From Planctomycetota bacterium (GTDB lineage: Bacteria; Planctomycetota; UBA8108): a DNA stretch of 10,575 nt. The notes under the pieces were generated by a model. The model did no database searches and was not told where the DNA came from. It worked only from the letters and a program-made list of their open reading frames with translations. The translations under genes and the position numbers were made by a program. Positions 1 to 5,758 of the stretch are shown here, piece by piece; the first letter of the stretch is position 1, and every line of letters begins with the position of its first letter. The stretch spans positions 14,673 to 25,247 of the forward strand of contig NZOA01000055.1 of the NCBI GenBank assembly GCA_002695115.1, read 5' to 3'.

Positions 1-317
1 GCCGCCGCGACGCGCCCGCCATGCAGGTAGACGTCGATATTGCGCGAACCCTCCGGGACGACCGTTGGAGATGTCAGCACGAGACCTACCGGGTCGAGAA
101 GGGTTCCGGTGCCGTAATGCGTGATGCTGCTGCGCGCCCGCTCCCTGGGGTAATCGCTCCGGGTAATCCCCACGACCGCCCGGGAAATCCGCGTGTAGAG
201 GCCGCTGTAGCCGGCGGGCGGCCTTTGCTCATCGGCCGGCAGCTGTTGGCCCGCGACGGCGAAGAAGCCGGAGAGGACAAGCAGAAAGACGGAAAATGTC
301 GATGCGGGTGCGCGCAC
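1..317 (-). CDS. Secreted HtrA/trypsin-like (S1C) protein, N-terminal part, likely lacking the catalytic His
   Basis: This is the 5' part of a minus-strand gene cut by the left edge; 105 codons are open with no stop. I chose the GTG at 315-317, which gives a compact signal peptide (MRAPASTF, then hydrophobic VFLLVLSGFFAVA, cleavage likely after AVA at residue 22). An in-frame TTG at 354-356 is an alternative; neither has a convincing Shine-Dalgarno. From residue 44 the protein follows the first beta-barrel of HtrA/DegP-type proteases: a strand RAVVGITRSD, then YGTGTLLDPVGLVLTS, then VVPEGSRNIDVYLHGGRV (residues 68-103), matching the family pattern of G-S/T-G, D-P-x-G, L-T, and I-x-V-x-L-x-x-G-R. 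The family's catalytic His normally lies in TNxHVV; here the segment reads TSPTVV (residues 82-87), with Thr in place of His. The Asp and Ser of the triad lie outside the window. The protein is probably a non-catalytic or altered trypsin-fold protein in the periplasm or cell surface. It lies 146 bp downstream of the PPC-repeat gene, same strand. Confidence 0.8.
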   Translation of the reverse strand, partial: MRAPASTFSVFLLVLSGFFAVAGQQLPADEQRPPAGYSGLYTRISRAVVGITRSDYPRERARSSITHYGTGTLLDPVGLVLTSPTVVPEGSRNIDVYLHGGRVAA

Positions 318-463
318 TATGGAGAGACCCTTGCCGCGAAAAAGTAATCTGGACAAGGAGCATAGTAAACGAAAGCGCCCTGGGAATGAAGACCTCGCGC
401 CCCACGGTGAGCCACGCGCCGCCCCTATCGTCAAAAGAGAGCCGGGCTGCCCGGGAGCGCGGC
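318..463. other. Intergenic region between PPC-repeat gene and HtrA-like gene
   Basis: This 146-bp gap holds the terminator-like hairpin of the upstream gene at its right edge. I see no clear -35/-10 pair for the HtrA-like gene. Short frames here on either strand show no recognisable protein and look like chance. Confidence 0.5.
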
Positions 464-465
464 TC
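433..465 (-). terminator. Probable Rho-independent terminator after the PPC-repeat gene
   Basis: On the minus strand the 6-bp inverted repeat GAGCCG / CGGCTC (460-465 and 439-444) starts inside the TGA stop codon and is followed by TCTTTT. The 15-nt loop is GC-rich and may fold further. The U-run is short (four T), so termination may be only partial. Confidence 0.5.
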
Positions 466-3400
466 AGAAGCAGTCCTGGGGCCTGGAGCAACCCAGTCCC
501 AGGTCGGTAGCGCTCGATGAGCGGTCACATTGTGGAAAGGGAGCGGGCGGCGCCTGTCCTCCTATGAAGAGGAACTGCAACAGGTAGACACCCGCGGTCA
601 GATTGATCTCTCCGGTTCCGCCCAGATCCGCGGCCGCCAGGCAGGCAGGCTCCCGGTCCCCGAGGAACAGGTAGGAGAAGATCGCCACCGCGTCCGTCAG
701 CTGGAGATCCCCGCTCTGGTCGACGTCACCCCTGAGGAACGGACCGATACTACGCCCGGGCTCCTGAAGAGCCTCCAGGGCCAGGGTATAGGCTCCCGAG
801 CTGCCGGCCTCAAAGCTGCTGACGCCAAGGAAATAGACCCCCGGGTCAAGATCAACCTGCAGGCACGAATTGACCGTCGTCTGGTCACAATCATCGTTCC
901 GGTCGACCAACTCGCAATCCCCATTCGTAAGACCGAGGATCGTGTCAAAATCATCCGACTCGAGGCGAATTCTGCCGACAAAGGGCTCGTCAAGCTCGAG
1001 CCGCCAGAGCTCGAGTGATTCGGCGCCTCCAGGCACCGTACACTCGGTGGTGGGAAAATCTCCAGCCGTGACGTCACCGGGAAGCATCGAGCCGGTAACG
1101 CACTCGGAGCACAGGTTGACGGCCTCGCCGGCTTCGCAGGTGATATTGAGCCCGAAGTTTCCCTGCTCACCGACAGCGTAGCTGCTGACGCCGATATAGT
1201 AGGTGCCGGCGGGAACCTCCAGGGTCAGGCAGGAGAGGTCAAAATTACCCGGCTCGCAATCATCGTTCACGGCGAGGGGCAGACAGCTGGAATCGTAGAT
1301 GCTCAGGTAGGTGTCGAATTCGGCCGATGTGAGGCTGACATCGAGAAGCCCTCCCTCGACAACAATGCTGTAGATGTCCTCGGACTGGCCACTGGAGCGG
1401 CTACAGGTGTCCAACGGGAAGGCCGAGTCCATCGGCTCGTCGCAGGTCACCTCTCCAGTCTCGCAGGGAGGACAGGCCGCCGCCTTATTGCAGCCGATGT
1501 CCAGGGTATAGGCCCCCACGGCACCCGCGGCATAGCTGCTGGGAAGAAGCCAGTAGGTGCCGGGAGCCAGGTTGAGAGCCAGGCGGGAATTCAAACCATC
1601 GCCGCCGTCATCGTCAAAGGCGATCTCTTCGCAGCTCTCTCCGCTGTAGAGGTAGAGGAAGGTGTCAAGGTTCCCCGAGGTCAGGCTGATGACGTACTCC
1701 TGCGTCTCCAGGACCTCGAGTTCGAAGGAGTCGAACAGGCGGCCGTTCTCCAGTGAGCAGTCATCGGCATCGAGAAACCCATCGAGCATCCCGGGGCACT
1801 CGGCCACGCCATCGCCGCAGTCCTCACAATTATCCGCCCGCTCACAGGCCACCTCGAGCTCGTAGGAGCCCGCCTCACCGGCGCCAGCCGCGCTGACTCC
1901 GATGGTATAGGTTCCGGCATTGAGGATCACTCCCTCGATGCAGGAGACCTCGAAATTCCCGGGCTGGCAGTCCTCGTTGGTAAGAAAAGTTTCGCAGAAA
2001 TTATCCGAGAGGTTGAGGAAGGTATCGAACTCACTCGAGCGGAGGGTGATCGAGACCTGGGAGGCCTGCTCCACCGTGAAGGTATAGGAATCGACGAGCG
2101 TCCCATCCGCGAGAGCGCAATCAGCGGCGTCGAGGGCGCCTCTCACCGTCTCGCCGCAGGCGATGCTCCCCACCTCGCAATCACGACAGAGCGTGACATC
2201 CGGACAACGAATGGCCAGGTCGTAGGTGCCGATCTCCCCGTTGGCGTAGCTGTTGATCCCGATGACATAGGTACAGACCTCGAGATCGAGCGTCATCCTG
2301 GAGTTGAGGCCATCCCCTCCATCGTCATCCACGGCAACCTCTTCACAATCCTGGTTGTATAACCTGAGGAAGGTGTCGAACTCGAGCGAGGAGAGGTCTA
2401 TGATCACCGGCCCGGGCTCCTCGACCTCGAAGGTATAGAGATCGACAAAGCTCCCATCGTCGGCCATCTGGCAATCATCCAGATCGAGAGTCCCCGTCAC
2501 CAGGTCATCGCAGGCCGCGGAACCGACATTGCAATCGGCGCAGAAATCGAACCCTGCCTGGCAGGTCGCGCTGAGCTGGTAAAGTCCCGTCTCCGACGCG
2601 GCGTAGCTGTTCACGGCGACAAAATAGGCGCCGGCCTCGAGATCGACCGTCAGGCAGGAGAGATCGAAATTGCCGGGCTGACAATCATCGTTGGCCTCGA
2701 CAACCTCGCAATTCTCATCGTAGAGCCACAGGTAAGAATCAAACTCGATGGAGGTCAGGGACAACGAAACCCGACCGGCCTCCGGCAGGTCAAAGGAGAA
2801 CACATCGAGAAAACTGCCGTCCTGGAGGACGCAATCATCTTCAAACAGCCCATCCTCGACGAGCTGGCCATCGCAGCCGAGCTCGGCTAGCCGACAATCG
2901 GAGCAGAGGTCGAAGGGCTCGCAGGCGAGGCTGAGCTCATAGGCCCCCGACTCGCCCCCTGTGCTTGAGTTGGCGATGATGAAATAATTGCCCGGGCGCA
3001 GGTCGAGGACAAGAGCCGCGTCAAGGTTGCCCGCCTCCGGATCGGCATCGTCGATCTCCGCGATCGGCGCGCAGTTTTCATCCATGACCAGGAGGTAGGG
3101 ATTCACCTCCGCCGAGCGCATGTCGATCGTCAGCCGGCTGGGCTCGACAACCTCGATCGAGTAGGTGTCAAGCATCGACCCATCCGGCAGCAGGCAGTCA
3201 CCGTCGGCAAGGTCCCCGGTGAGCGTCTCGCCGCACACGGCCTCGCCCTCGACGCAATCGCCGCAGAACCTCACCGGCTCACAGTTGACCCCCAGGCTGT
3301 AGTCCCCGCTATCCGCCGGCTCCCAGCCATTCGCCACCAGGTGGTAGCTGCCGGGCTCCAGCAGGGCCCCCAGGCAGGAACCGGAGCCGGGATCGCCCTC

Positions 3401-4120
3401 GATACAGTCATTGTTCGTGGCGATAACGAAACAATCCGCATCCACCAGGAACAAAAACGTATTCATCTCATCGGAGAGTAGATTGATATCGACTATCTGC
3501 GTGGAATCGAGCTCCAGCAACCAGATATCGACAAGGGTGCCGTCTCCCAGCAGCCCGTCACCCGGCTCGAGAGCGCCCTCTGCAGCTCCCCCGCACTCGA
3601 CATTGCCTACCAACCAGTCCTGGCAGAAATTAGCGGTCGCCCCGGCGGCGCATTTCTCATCCTCTCCGTCCTCTTCTTCGCCGGCGCCTCCGCCATCACC
3701 GACGGCTGGTACCCGGGGCTTGGCGCCCCCAAGCGCCCAGGCCCCGGCACCTCTCAATTTTGAATACGGGCTCTTGATGGATGGGGCCTCCAGGGAAGCG
3801 GCCTTGCGACTCTTCAGCAGCCTGCCGATCGCCGGCGGTAGCTTTCCCGCGGATGCCGCCTCGCGACCGGAGTGTTTTCCGGAGGCCGCCTTGAACGGAT
3901 TGGCGGGCTCCCGGCGAACGCCGAAACGCGCTCCAGCCTGCCCGTCACCATCGCGCAGCGCCCTGAGGTCAGGCCGGGCCTGGAGCTCGACCGCATCCTC
4001 CTGCGCGTGAACGACGCCCCACGGCAGGAGCATCAGGATCGGCAGCAACGCTCCGAAAACGAGCCGCCTTCGCTGACAACACTCTGAACACATGACCTTA
4101 TTAGCTCGATATACGCTCAT
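464..4120 (-). CDS. Secreted Cys-rich protein with eight PPC-like repeats and a C-terminal dockerin-like module
   Basis: About 1218 residues. The ATG at 4118-4120 is preferred, preceded by a G-run (GGGGG, 6 nt upstream) as a weak ribosome site; an in-frame TTG at 4154-4156 and an ATG at 4091-4093 are alternatives. Numbering from 4120: residues 1-39 are a signal peptide (QRRR, then LVFGALLPILMLLPWGV, cleavage after VHA). Residues 40-163 form an Ala/Gly/charged linker with an acidic stretch. Residues 164-1116 contain eight repeats of about 118 residues resembling the bacterial pre-peptidase C-terminal domain (PPC): DGSxxDxYxFxV, then xSxEFDxxLxLYD, then NDDC or DDDGGDG, then LxxGTYxIGVxSYAxGExGxYxLxxxC. 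Most repeats begin with C-x2-C-x6-C, suggesting disulfide-bonded extracellular beta-sandwiches. Residues 1129-1199 are a paired dockerin-like module, followed by a Cys-containing tail. No enzyme domain is visible, so this is probably a structural, adhesive or calcium-binding surface protein; the specific function is unknown. Confidence 0.9.
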   Translation of the reverse strand: MSVYRANKVMCSECCQRRRLVFGALLPILMLLPWGVVHAQEDAVELQARPDLRALRDGDGQAGARFGVRREPANPFKAASGKHSGREAASAGKLPPAIGRLLKSRKAASLEAPSIKSPYSKLRGAGAWALGGAKPRVPAVGDGGGAGEEEDGEDEKCAAGATANFCQDWLVGNVECGGAAEGALEPGDGLLGDGTLVDIWLLELDSTQIVDINLLSDEMNTFLFLVDADCFVIATNNDCIEGDPGSGSCLGALLEPGSYHLVANGWEPADSGDYSLGVNCEPVRFCGDCVEGEAVCGETLTGDLADGDCLLPDGSMLDTYSIEVVEPSRLTIDMRSAEVNPYLLVMDENCAPIAEIDDADPEAGNLDAALVLDLRPGNYFIIANSSTGGESGAYELSLACEPFDLCSDCRLAELGCDGQLVEDGLFEDDCVLQDGSFLDVFSFDLPEAGRVSLSLTSIEFDSYLWLYDENCEVVEANDDCQPGNFDLSCLTVDLEAGAYFVAVNSYAASETGLYQLSATCQAGFDFCADCNVGSAACDDLVTGTLDLDDCQMADDGSFVDLYTFEVEEPGPVIIDLSSLEFDTFLRLYNQDCEEVAVDDDGGDGLNSRMTLDLEVCTYVIGINSYANGEIGTYDLAIRCPDVTLCRDCEVGSIACGETVRGALDAADCALADGTLVDSYTFTVEQASQVSITLRSSEFDTFLNLSDNFCETFLTNEDCQPGNFEVSCIEGVILNAGTYTIGVSAAGAGEAGSYELEVACERADNCEDCGDGVAECPGMLDGFLDADDCSLENGRLFDSFELEVLETQEYVISLTSGNLDTFLYLYSGESCEEIAFDDDGGDGLNSRLALNLAPGTYWLLPSSYAAGAVGAYTLDIGCNKAAACPPCETGEVTCDEPMDSAFPLDTCSRSSGQSEDIYSIVVEGGLLDVSLTSAEFDTYLSIYDSSCLPLAVNDDCEPGNFDLSCLTLEVPAGTYYIGVSSYAVGEQGNFGLNITCEAGEAVNLCSECVTGSMLPGDVTAGDFPTTECTVPGGAESLELWRLELDEPFVGRIRLESDDFDTILGLTNGDCELVDRNDDCDQTTVNSCLQVDLDPGVYFLGVSSFEAGSSGAYTLALEALQEPGRSIGPFLRGDVDQSGDLQLTDAVAIFSYLFLGDREPACLAAADLGGTGEINLTAGVYLLQFLFIGGQAPPAPFPQCDRSSSATDLGLGCSRPQDCF
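524..736 (-). other. Dockerin-like module of the PPC-repeat protein
   Basis: The first loop, DVDQSGDLQLTD, has a good EF-type calcium loop with acidic or polar residues at positions 1, 3, 5, 7, 9 and 12, followed by AVAIFSYLFLGD. The second loop, DLGGTGEINLTA, keeps position 1 but has Gly at position 3 and Ala at position 12, so it is probably a poor calcium binder. It is followed by YLLQFLFIGG and a Pro-rich PPAPFP-Q-C end. The 1529-residue protein ends in the same module type. Confidence 0.8.
773..3631 (-). repeat. Eight tandem PPC-like, Cys-rich protein repeats
   Basis: Counting from the ATG at 4120, the repeats span residues about 164-283, 285-403, 404-523, 525-641, 643-761, 763-880, 881-998 and 1002-1116. 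Two subtypes can be seen in the calcium-like loop: repeats 3, 5 and 7 carry NDDC or NEDC-x-PGNF-x-x-SC, while repeats 4 and 6 carry DDDGGDGLNSR. The end repeats are degenerate: repeat 1 has W for the second Cys of its C-x2-C opening, and repeat 8 lacks the third opening Cys and the terminal Cys. The pattern suggests growth by duplication of a two-repeat unit. At the DNA level the copies have diverged visibly, so the expansion is not recent. Confidence 0.85.
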
Positions 4121-4240
4121 CCTGAACCCCCAAAAAGTTAACCTTCCCAATTCCAAGGCGCATCCAGAAGGACCGAAACGGACTGAACCAGGCGCGACCG
4201 CAAGACCGGGCGAAAAACCAACCGCTCATGATCCAAACGG

Positions 4241-4246
4241 ATTATA
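4241..4246 (-). promoter_or_regulatory. Candidate -10 box (TATAAT) for the PPC-repeat gene
   Basis: A perfect TATAAT on the minus strand lies about 120 nt upstream of the chosen ATG, in a locally AT-rich stretch (GTTGTATAATCC). No good -35 hexamer sits at 16-18 nt. The nearest TTGACA (4282-4287, inside the tandem repeat) is 35 nt away, too far for a standard sigma-70 pair. The box may therefore depend on an activator, or may be fortuitous. Confidence 0.4.
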
Positions 4247-4272
4247 CAACTCTGAAAACCCACTGAGTGCCC

Positions 4273-4321
4273 CCGGTAAGCTGTCAAACCGGTAACCTGC
4301 CAAACTTGGCAACCTGTCAAA
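4273..4321. repeat. Three tandem copies of a 16-17 bp element
   Basis: On the plus strand the copies are CCGGTAAGCTGTCAAA (4273-4288), CCGGTAACCTGCCAAA (4289-4304) and CTTGGCAACCTGTCAAA (4305-4321), directly abutting. On the coding (minus) strand each begins TTTGACA or TTTGGCA. The array lies just upstream of the candidate -10 box of the PPC-repeat gene. A period of 16-17 bp is not a whole number of helix turns. It looks like a regulator-binding array, but no family can be named. Confidence 0.65.
4298..4311. promoter_or_regulatory. 14-bp palindrome spanning repeat copies 2 and 3
   Basis: TGCCAA-AC-TTGGCA is a perfect inverted repeat with a 2-bp centre, formed at the junction of the second and third tandem copies. 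It has the form of an operator for a dimeric regulator; the regulator is unknown. Confidence 0.4.
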
Positions 4322-4341
4322 GCAGAAACAAACGCTCCCCT

Positions 4342-4359
4342 CCAGCCTGTACAGGCTGG
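4342..4359. promoter_or_regulatory. 18-bp perfect palindrome
   Basis: CCAGCCTGTACAGGCTGG reads identically on both strands with no central spacer. It is not followed by a T-run on either strand, so a terminator is unlikely. A binding site for a dimeric regulator is more plausible. Position: about 220 bp upstream of the PPC-repeat start and 170 bp past the deiodinase-like stop. Confidence 0.4.
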
Positions 4360-4532
4360 CGCGCTGCTTCAATATTACCCCTTCAGAAAAAAACGGCATC
4401 GATGAAATGAGCGGAATTATACGCCCTCTTTTTTCCGCCGGGGCGAAGCGGTTTTCGCCGCCCGCGCAACGGGAACCGGGACCCCGAAAAGGAAGCACTA
4501 GAGGCAGCCGGCAGGACCTCTCACAGCTCCCA

Positions 4533-5618
4533 TCATTTTCCGTCAGCGGCCTTACCGAGGATCTTCTCGAGGTGCTCCTCGAGCTCATCGGGCTTGAAGC
4601 CGCGCGGGCCCGGGGCGCCCTGGTAAACCACCTTGCCGTCCTTGCCGACCAGGTAGAGGCGGTCGGGGTAGCCCCCGTAATTCTTCGCGGTCGAATCCTT
4701 CATGTCATCGATGAGCATCGGCATGGTGAAGTTCAGCTTCTTCGCGCAGGTGCTGGCGACCTCCGTACGCTCGAGAAAATTCTTCGGATCATTGACCGAT
4801 CGGCCGGCAGGCAGAGGACTCTGGCCATCGATCGGATGGGCTTCACGAATGTAGACGACGAAGAAAGCTGCCGACTTGCGATACTTGCTGTAAAGTTCTT
4901 CCAGGCGCCCGGCCTGGCTGGCAAAAGGCGGTCATGTGTAGCTGCCGAAGATCAGGACCACCGGCTTCTTGTCCTTGTGCCCGGACAGGCGAACCTTGCC
5001 CTTTCCATCCGGCTTCACGAAATCAGGCGCCGACGAACCTTCCAGCAGAGAGAGGCTGAAATCGGGCGCCACCGCGCCGGGGCCGGGAAGCCCCCCGCCG
5101 CGAGTCGCCTTTTTCAGGACATTGGCCGCCTCGGCCGACTCCTTCGAAACGCGGGGATCGTCAAGCGACCGCCGCTCCCTGCCGCCCCGTGACCTTCCAC
5201 CGCCGCCGCCGGAGCCGCCGGAGCGGCCGGAACGACCCGAGGACGACCCCGGACGCAGCGCCTCCAATATGCTCCTCATCCTTACGCGCAGCTCGTCATC
5301 GTTTACCCGTCCATCGCGGTCGGTATCGACCTTTGCGATAAATTCATCCATCTCCTTTGCCGTGATCACCCCGTCACCATTGGGATCCATGAGCTCGAAC
5401 ATCCTGCTCATGGGATTGATTCGGCGCGTCCCGGAAGCATCCGCGCGACTCCTCTGATCATCACGGCCGGCGGGGGCCTTCTCATCTTCATTGCCCCTGG
5501 CGGGATCTTCCTTTTCGGCCTTCTTGCCGGCGGAGGCATCCTGGGCGCACAATCCGCCCGGCAGCGCCAGGCAGAGGAGCGAAAGGGCCAGGAGGGTTCG
5601 CAGTGTCAGGGTTCTCAT
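4533..5618 (-). CDS. Exported EF-hand deiodinase-like selenoprotein with in-frame UGA read as selenocysteine
   Basis: I read this as one 361-codon gene. The start ATG (5616-5618) has AGAGG 6 nt upstream. Residues 1-25 are a signal peptide (TLLALSLLCLALPGGLCA, cleavage before Q). Two textbook EF-hand loops follow, DPNGDGVITAKE (78-89) and DTDRDGRVNDDE (98-109), then a Gly/Ser/Arg linker (124-150) and a redoxin fold from residue 179 (PGPGAVAPDFSLSLLEG). The active site reads VVLIFGSYT-TGA-PPFASQ. The TGA (codon 229) falls at the selenocysteine of iodothyronine deiodinases (SxTUPPF). The frame then continues with family signatures: FFVVYIREAHPIDG (His261 matching the conserved deiodinase His), MPMLIDDM, YPDRLYLVGKDGKVVY and GPRGFKPDEL, ending at a TGA (4533-4535). 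Cys291 is a possible resolving residue. The family is thioredoxin-fold; a bacterial thiol/peroxide redox or dehalogenation role is inference, and the substrate is unknown. The alternative is a pseudogene or a sequencing error converting a Cys codon. Confidence 0.85.
4901..4917 (-). promoter_or_regulatory. Predicted bacterial SECIS hairpin
   Basis: In the mRNA, CCAGGC-CGGGC-GCCTGG forms a 6-bp perfect stem with a 5-nt loop. The stem begins 14 nt after the UGA and the apical loop 20 nt after it. The loop has G at its second position. Bacterial SECIS elements lie inside the coding region just downstream of UGA, with a small apical loop carrying G among its first two bases, where SelB binds; this hairpin meets that description. 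The hairpin also encodes part of the helix after the active site, so the protein sequence constrains it too. Confidence 0.7.
4932..4934 (-). other. In-frame UGA, predicted selenocysteine codon (residue 229)
   Basis: The codon context is TAC ACA TGA CCG CCT TTT (Y-T-U-P-P-F). Replacing the stop by Sec or Cys restores an uninterrupted deiodinase-like domain with no frameshift on either side. Confidence 0.8.
5292..5387 (-). other. Paired EF-hand region of the deiodinase-like selenoprotein
   Basis: The two 12-residue loops are separated by a short helix (MDEFIAKV). Both have Asp at 1, acidic or Asn at 3 and 5, Gly at 6, a hydrophobic residue at 8 and Glu at 12, so both should bind calcium. Placement after the signal peptide fits the high-calcium extracytoplasmic environment. 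Confidence 0.85.
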
Positions 5619-5624
5619 CAGCTA

Positions 5625-5629
5625 CCTCT
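5625..5629 (-). promoter_or_regulatory. Ribosome binding site of the deiodinase-like gene
   Basis: AGAGG followed by TAGCTG and then ATG gives a spacing of 6 nt. This is the clearest Shine-Dalgarno in the window and fixes the start of this gene. Confidence 0.75.
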
Positions 5630-5734
5630 ATGGTTGGTGGTAAATGCGAAGATGGCCGCCGGCGCCGCGGCTGGTGACCTCTGAAACATCTAACCCCGCG
5701 ACCGGCTCATAGGGAACGACAAAAACCAGGCAAG

Positions 5735-5756
5735 AAAAAATCTTCCCCGCGAGAAG
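5735..5756 (-). terminator. Rho-independent terminator after the 1529-residue gene
   Basis: On the minus strand, CTTCTC-GCG-GGGAAG (one G-U pair) forms a 6-bp stem with a 3-nt loop and is followed by A and six T. It starts 2 nt after the stop codon, which separates this gene's transcript from that of the deiodinase-like gene. Confidence 0.7.
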
Positions 5757-5758
5757 CC

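Larger units (their letters stand above)
4121..4532. other. 412-bp intergenic region rich in repeats and promoter-like boxes
   Basis: This gap lies between the stop of the deiodinase-like gene and the start of the PPC-repeat gene. It is less GC-rich than its surroundings and holds a 16-bp tandem repeat (4273-4321), two palindromes (4298-4311, 4342-4359), two TATAAT hexamers on the coding strand (4241-4246, 4416-4421) and a weak AGAGG/CCTCT hairpin (4500-4521) that could help terminate the deiodinase-like transcript. Short frames here have no recognisable protein features. Confidence 0.6.
5619..5758. other. Intergenic region before the deiodinase-like gene
   Basis: The 140-bp gap contains the terminator of the upstream 1529-residue gene at its right side and the AGAGG ribosome site at 5625-5629. 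A weak TTGCCT (-35-like), 16 nt, TATGAG (-10-like) pair on the minus strand lies just after the terminator and could drive the deiodinase-like gene. The GC-rich inverted stretch at about 5655-5671 could fold in the leader. Confidence 0.4.

Noticed and set aside
464..466. TGA stop of the PPC-repeat gene as another selenocysteine codon
   Set aside because: The TGA follows a normal dockerin-like tail ending in DCF, and the next in-frame stop comes after about ten codons of terminator hairpin with no homology.
229..528. Minus-strand frame of 99 residues across the intergenic region
   Set aside because: It overlaps both the end of the PPC-repeat gene and the start of the HtrA-like gene in another frame; the HtrA-like frame has a signal peptide and family motifs.
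4436..4465. Hairpin GGCGAA / TTCGCC with adjacent A/T run as a terminator
   Set aside because: On the minus strand the stem is followed by an A-run, not a T-run, so it does not fit as terminator of the deiodinase-like gene; on the plus strand there is no gene to terminate.
4533..4724. Separate small gene of 63 residues starting MPMLIDDM
   Set aside because: Its Met is an internal residue of the deiodinase-like domain (position 299). The same frame is open upstream to the TGA at 4932, and no ribosome site precedes it.
4407..5192. Long plus-strand frame of 261 residues
   Set aside because: It is antisense to the deiodinase-like gene, its product has no recognisable domain, and it follows from the high-GC codon pattern of the minus-strand gene.
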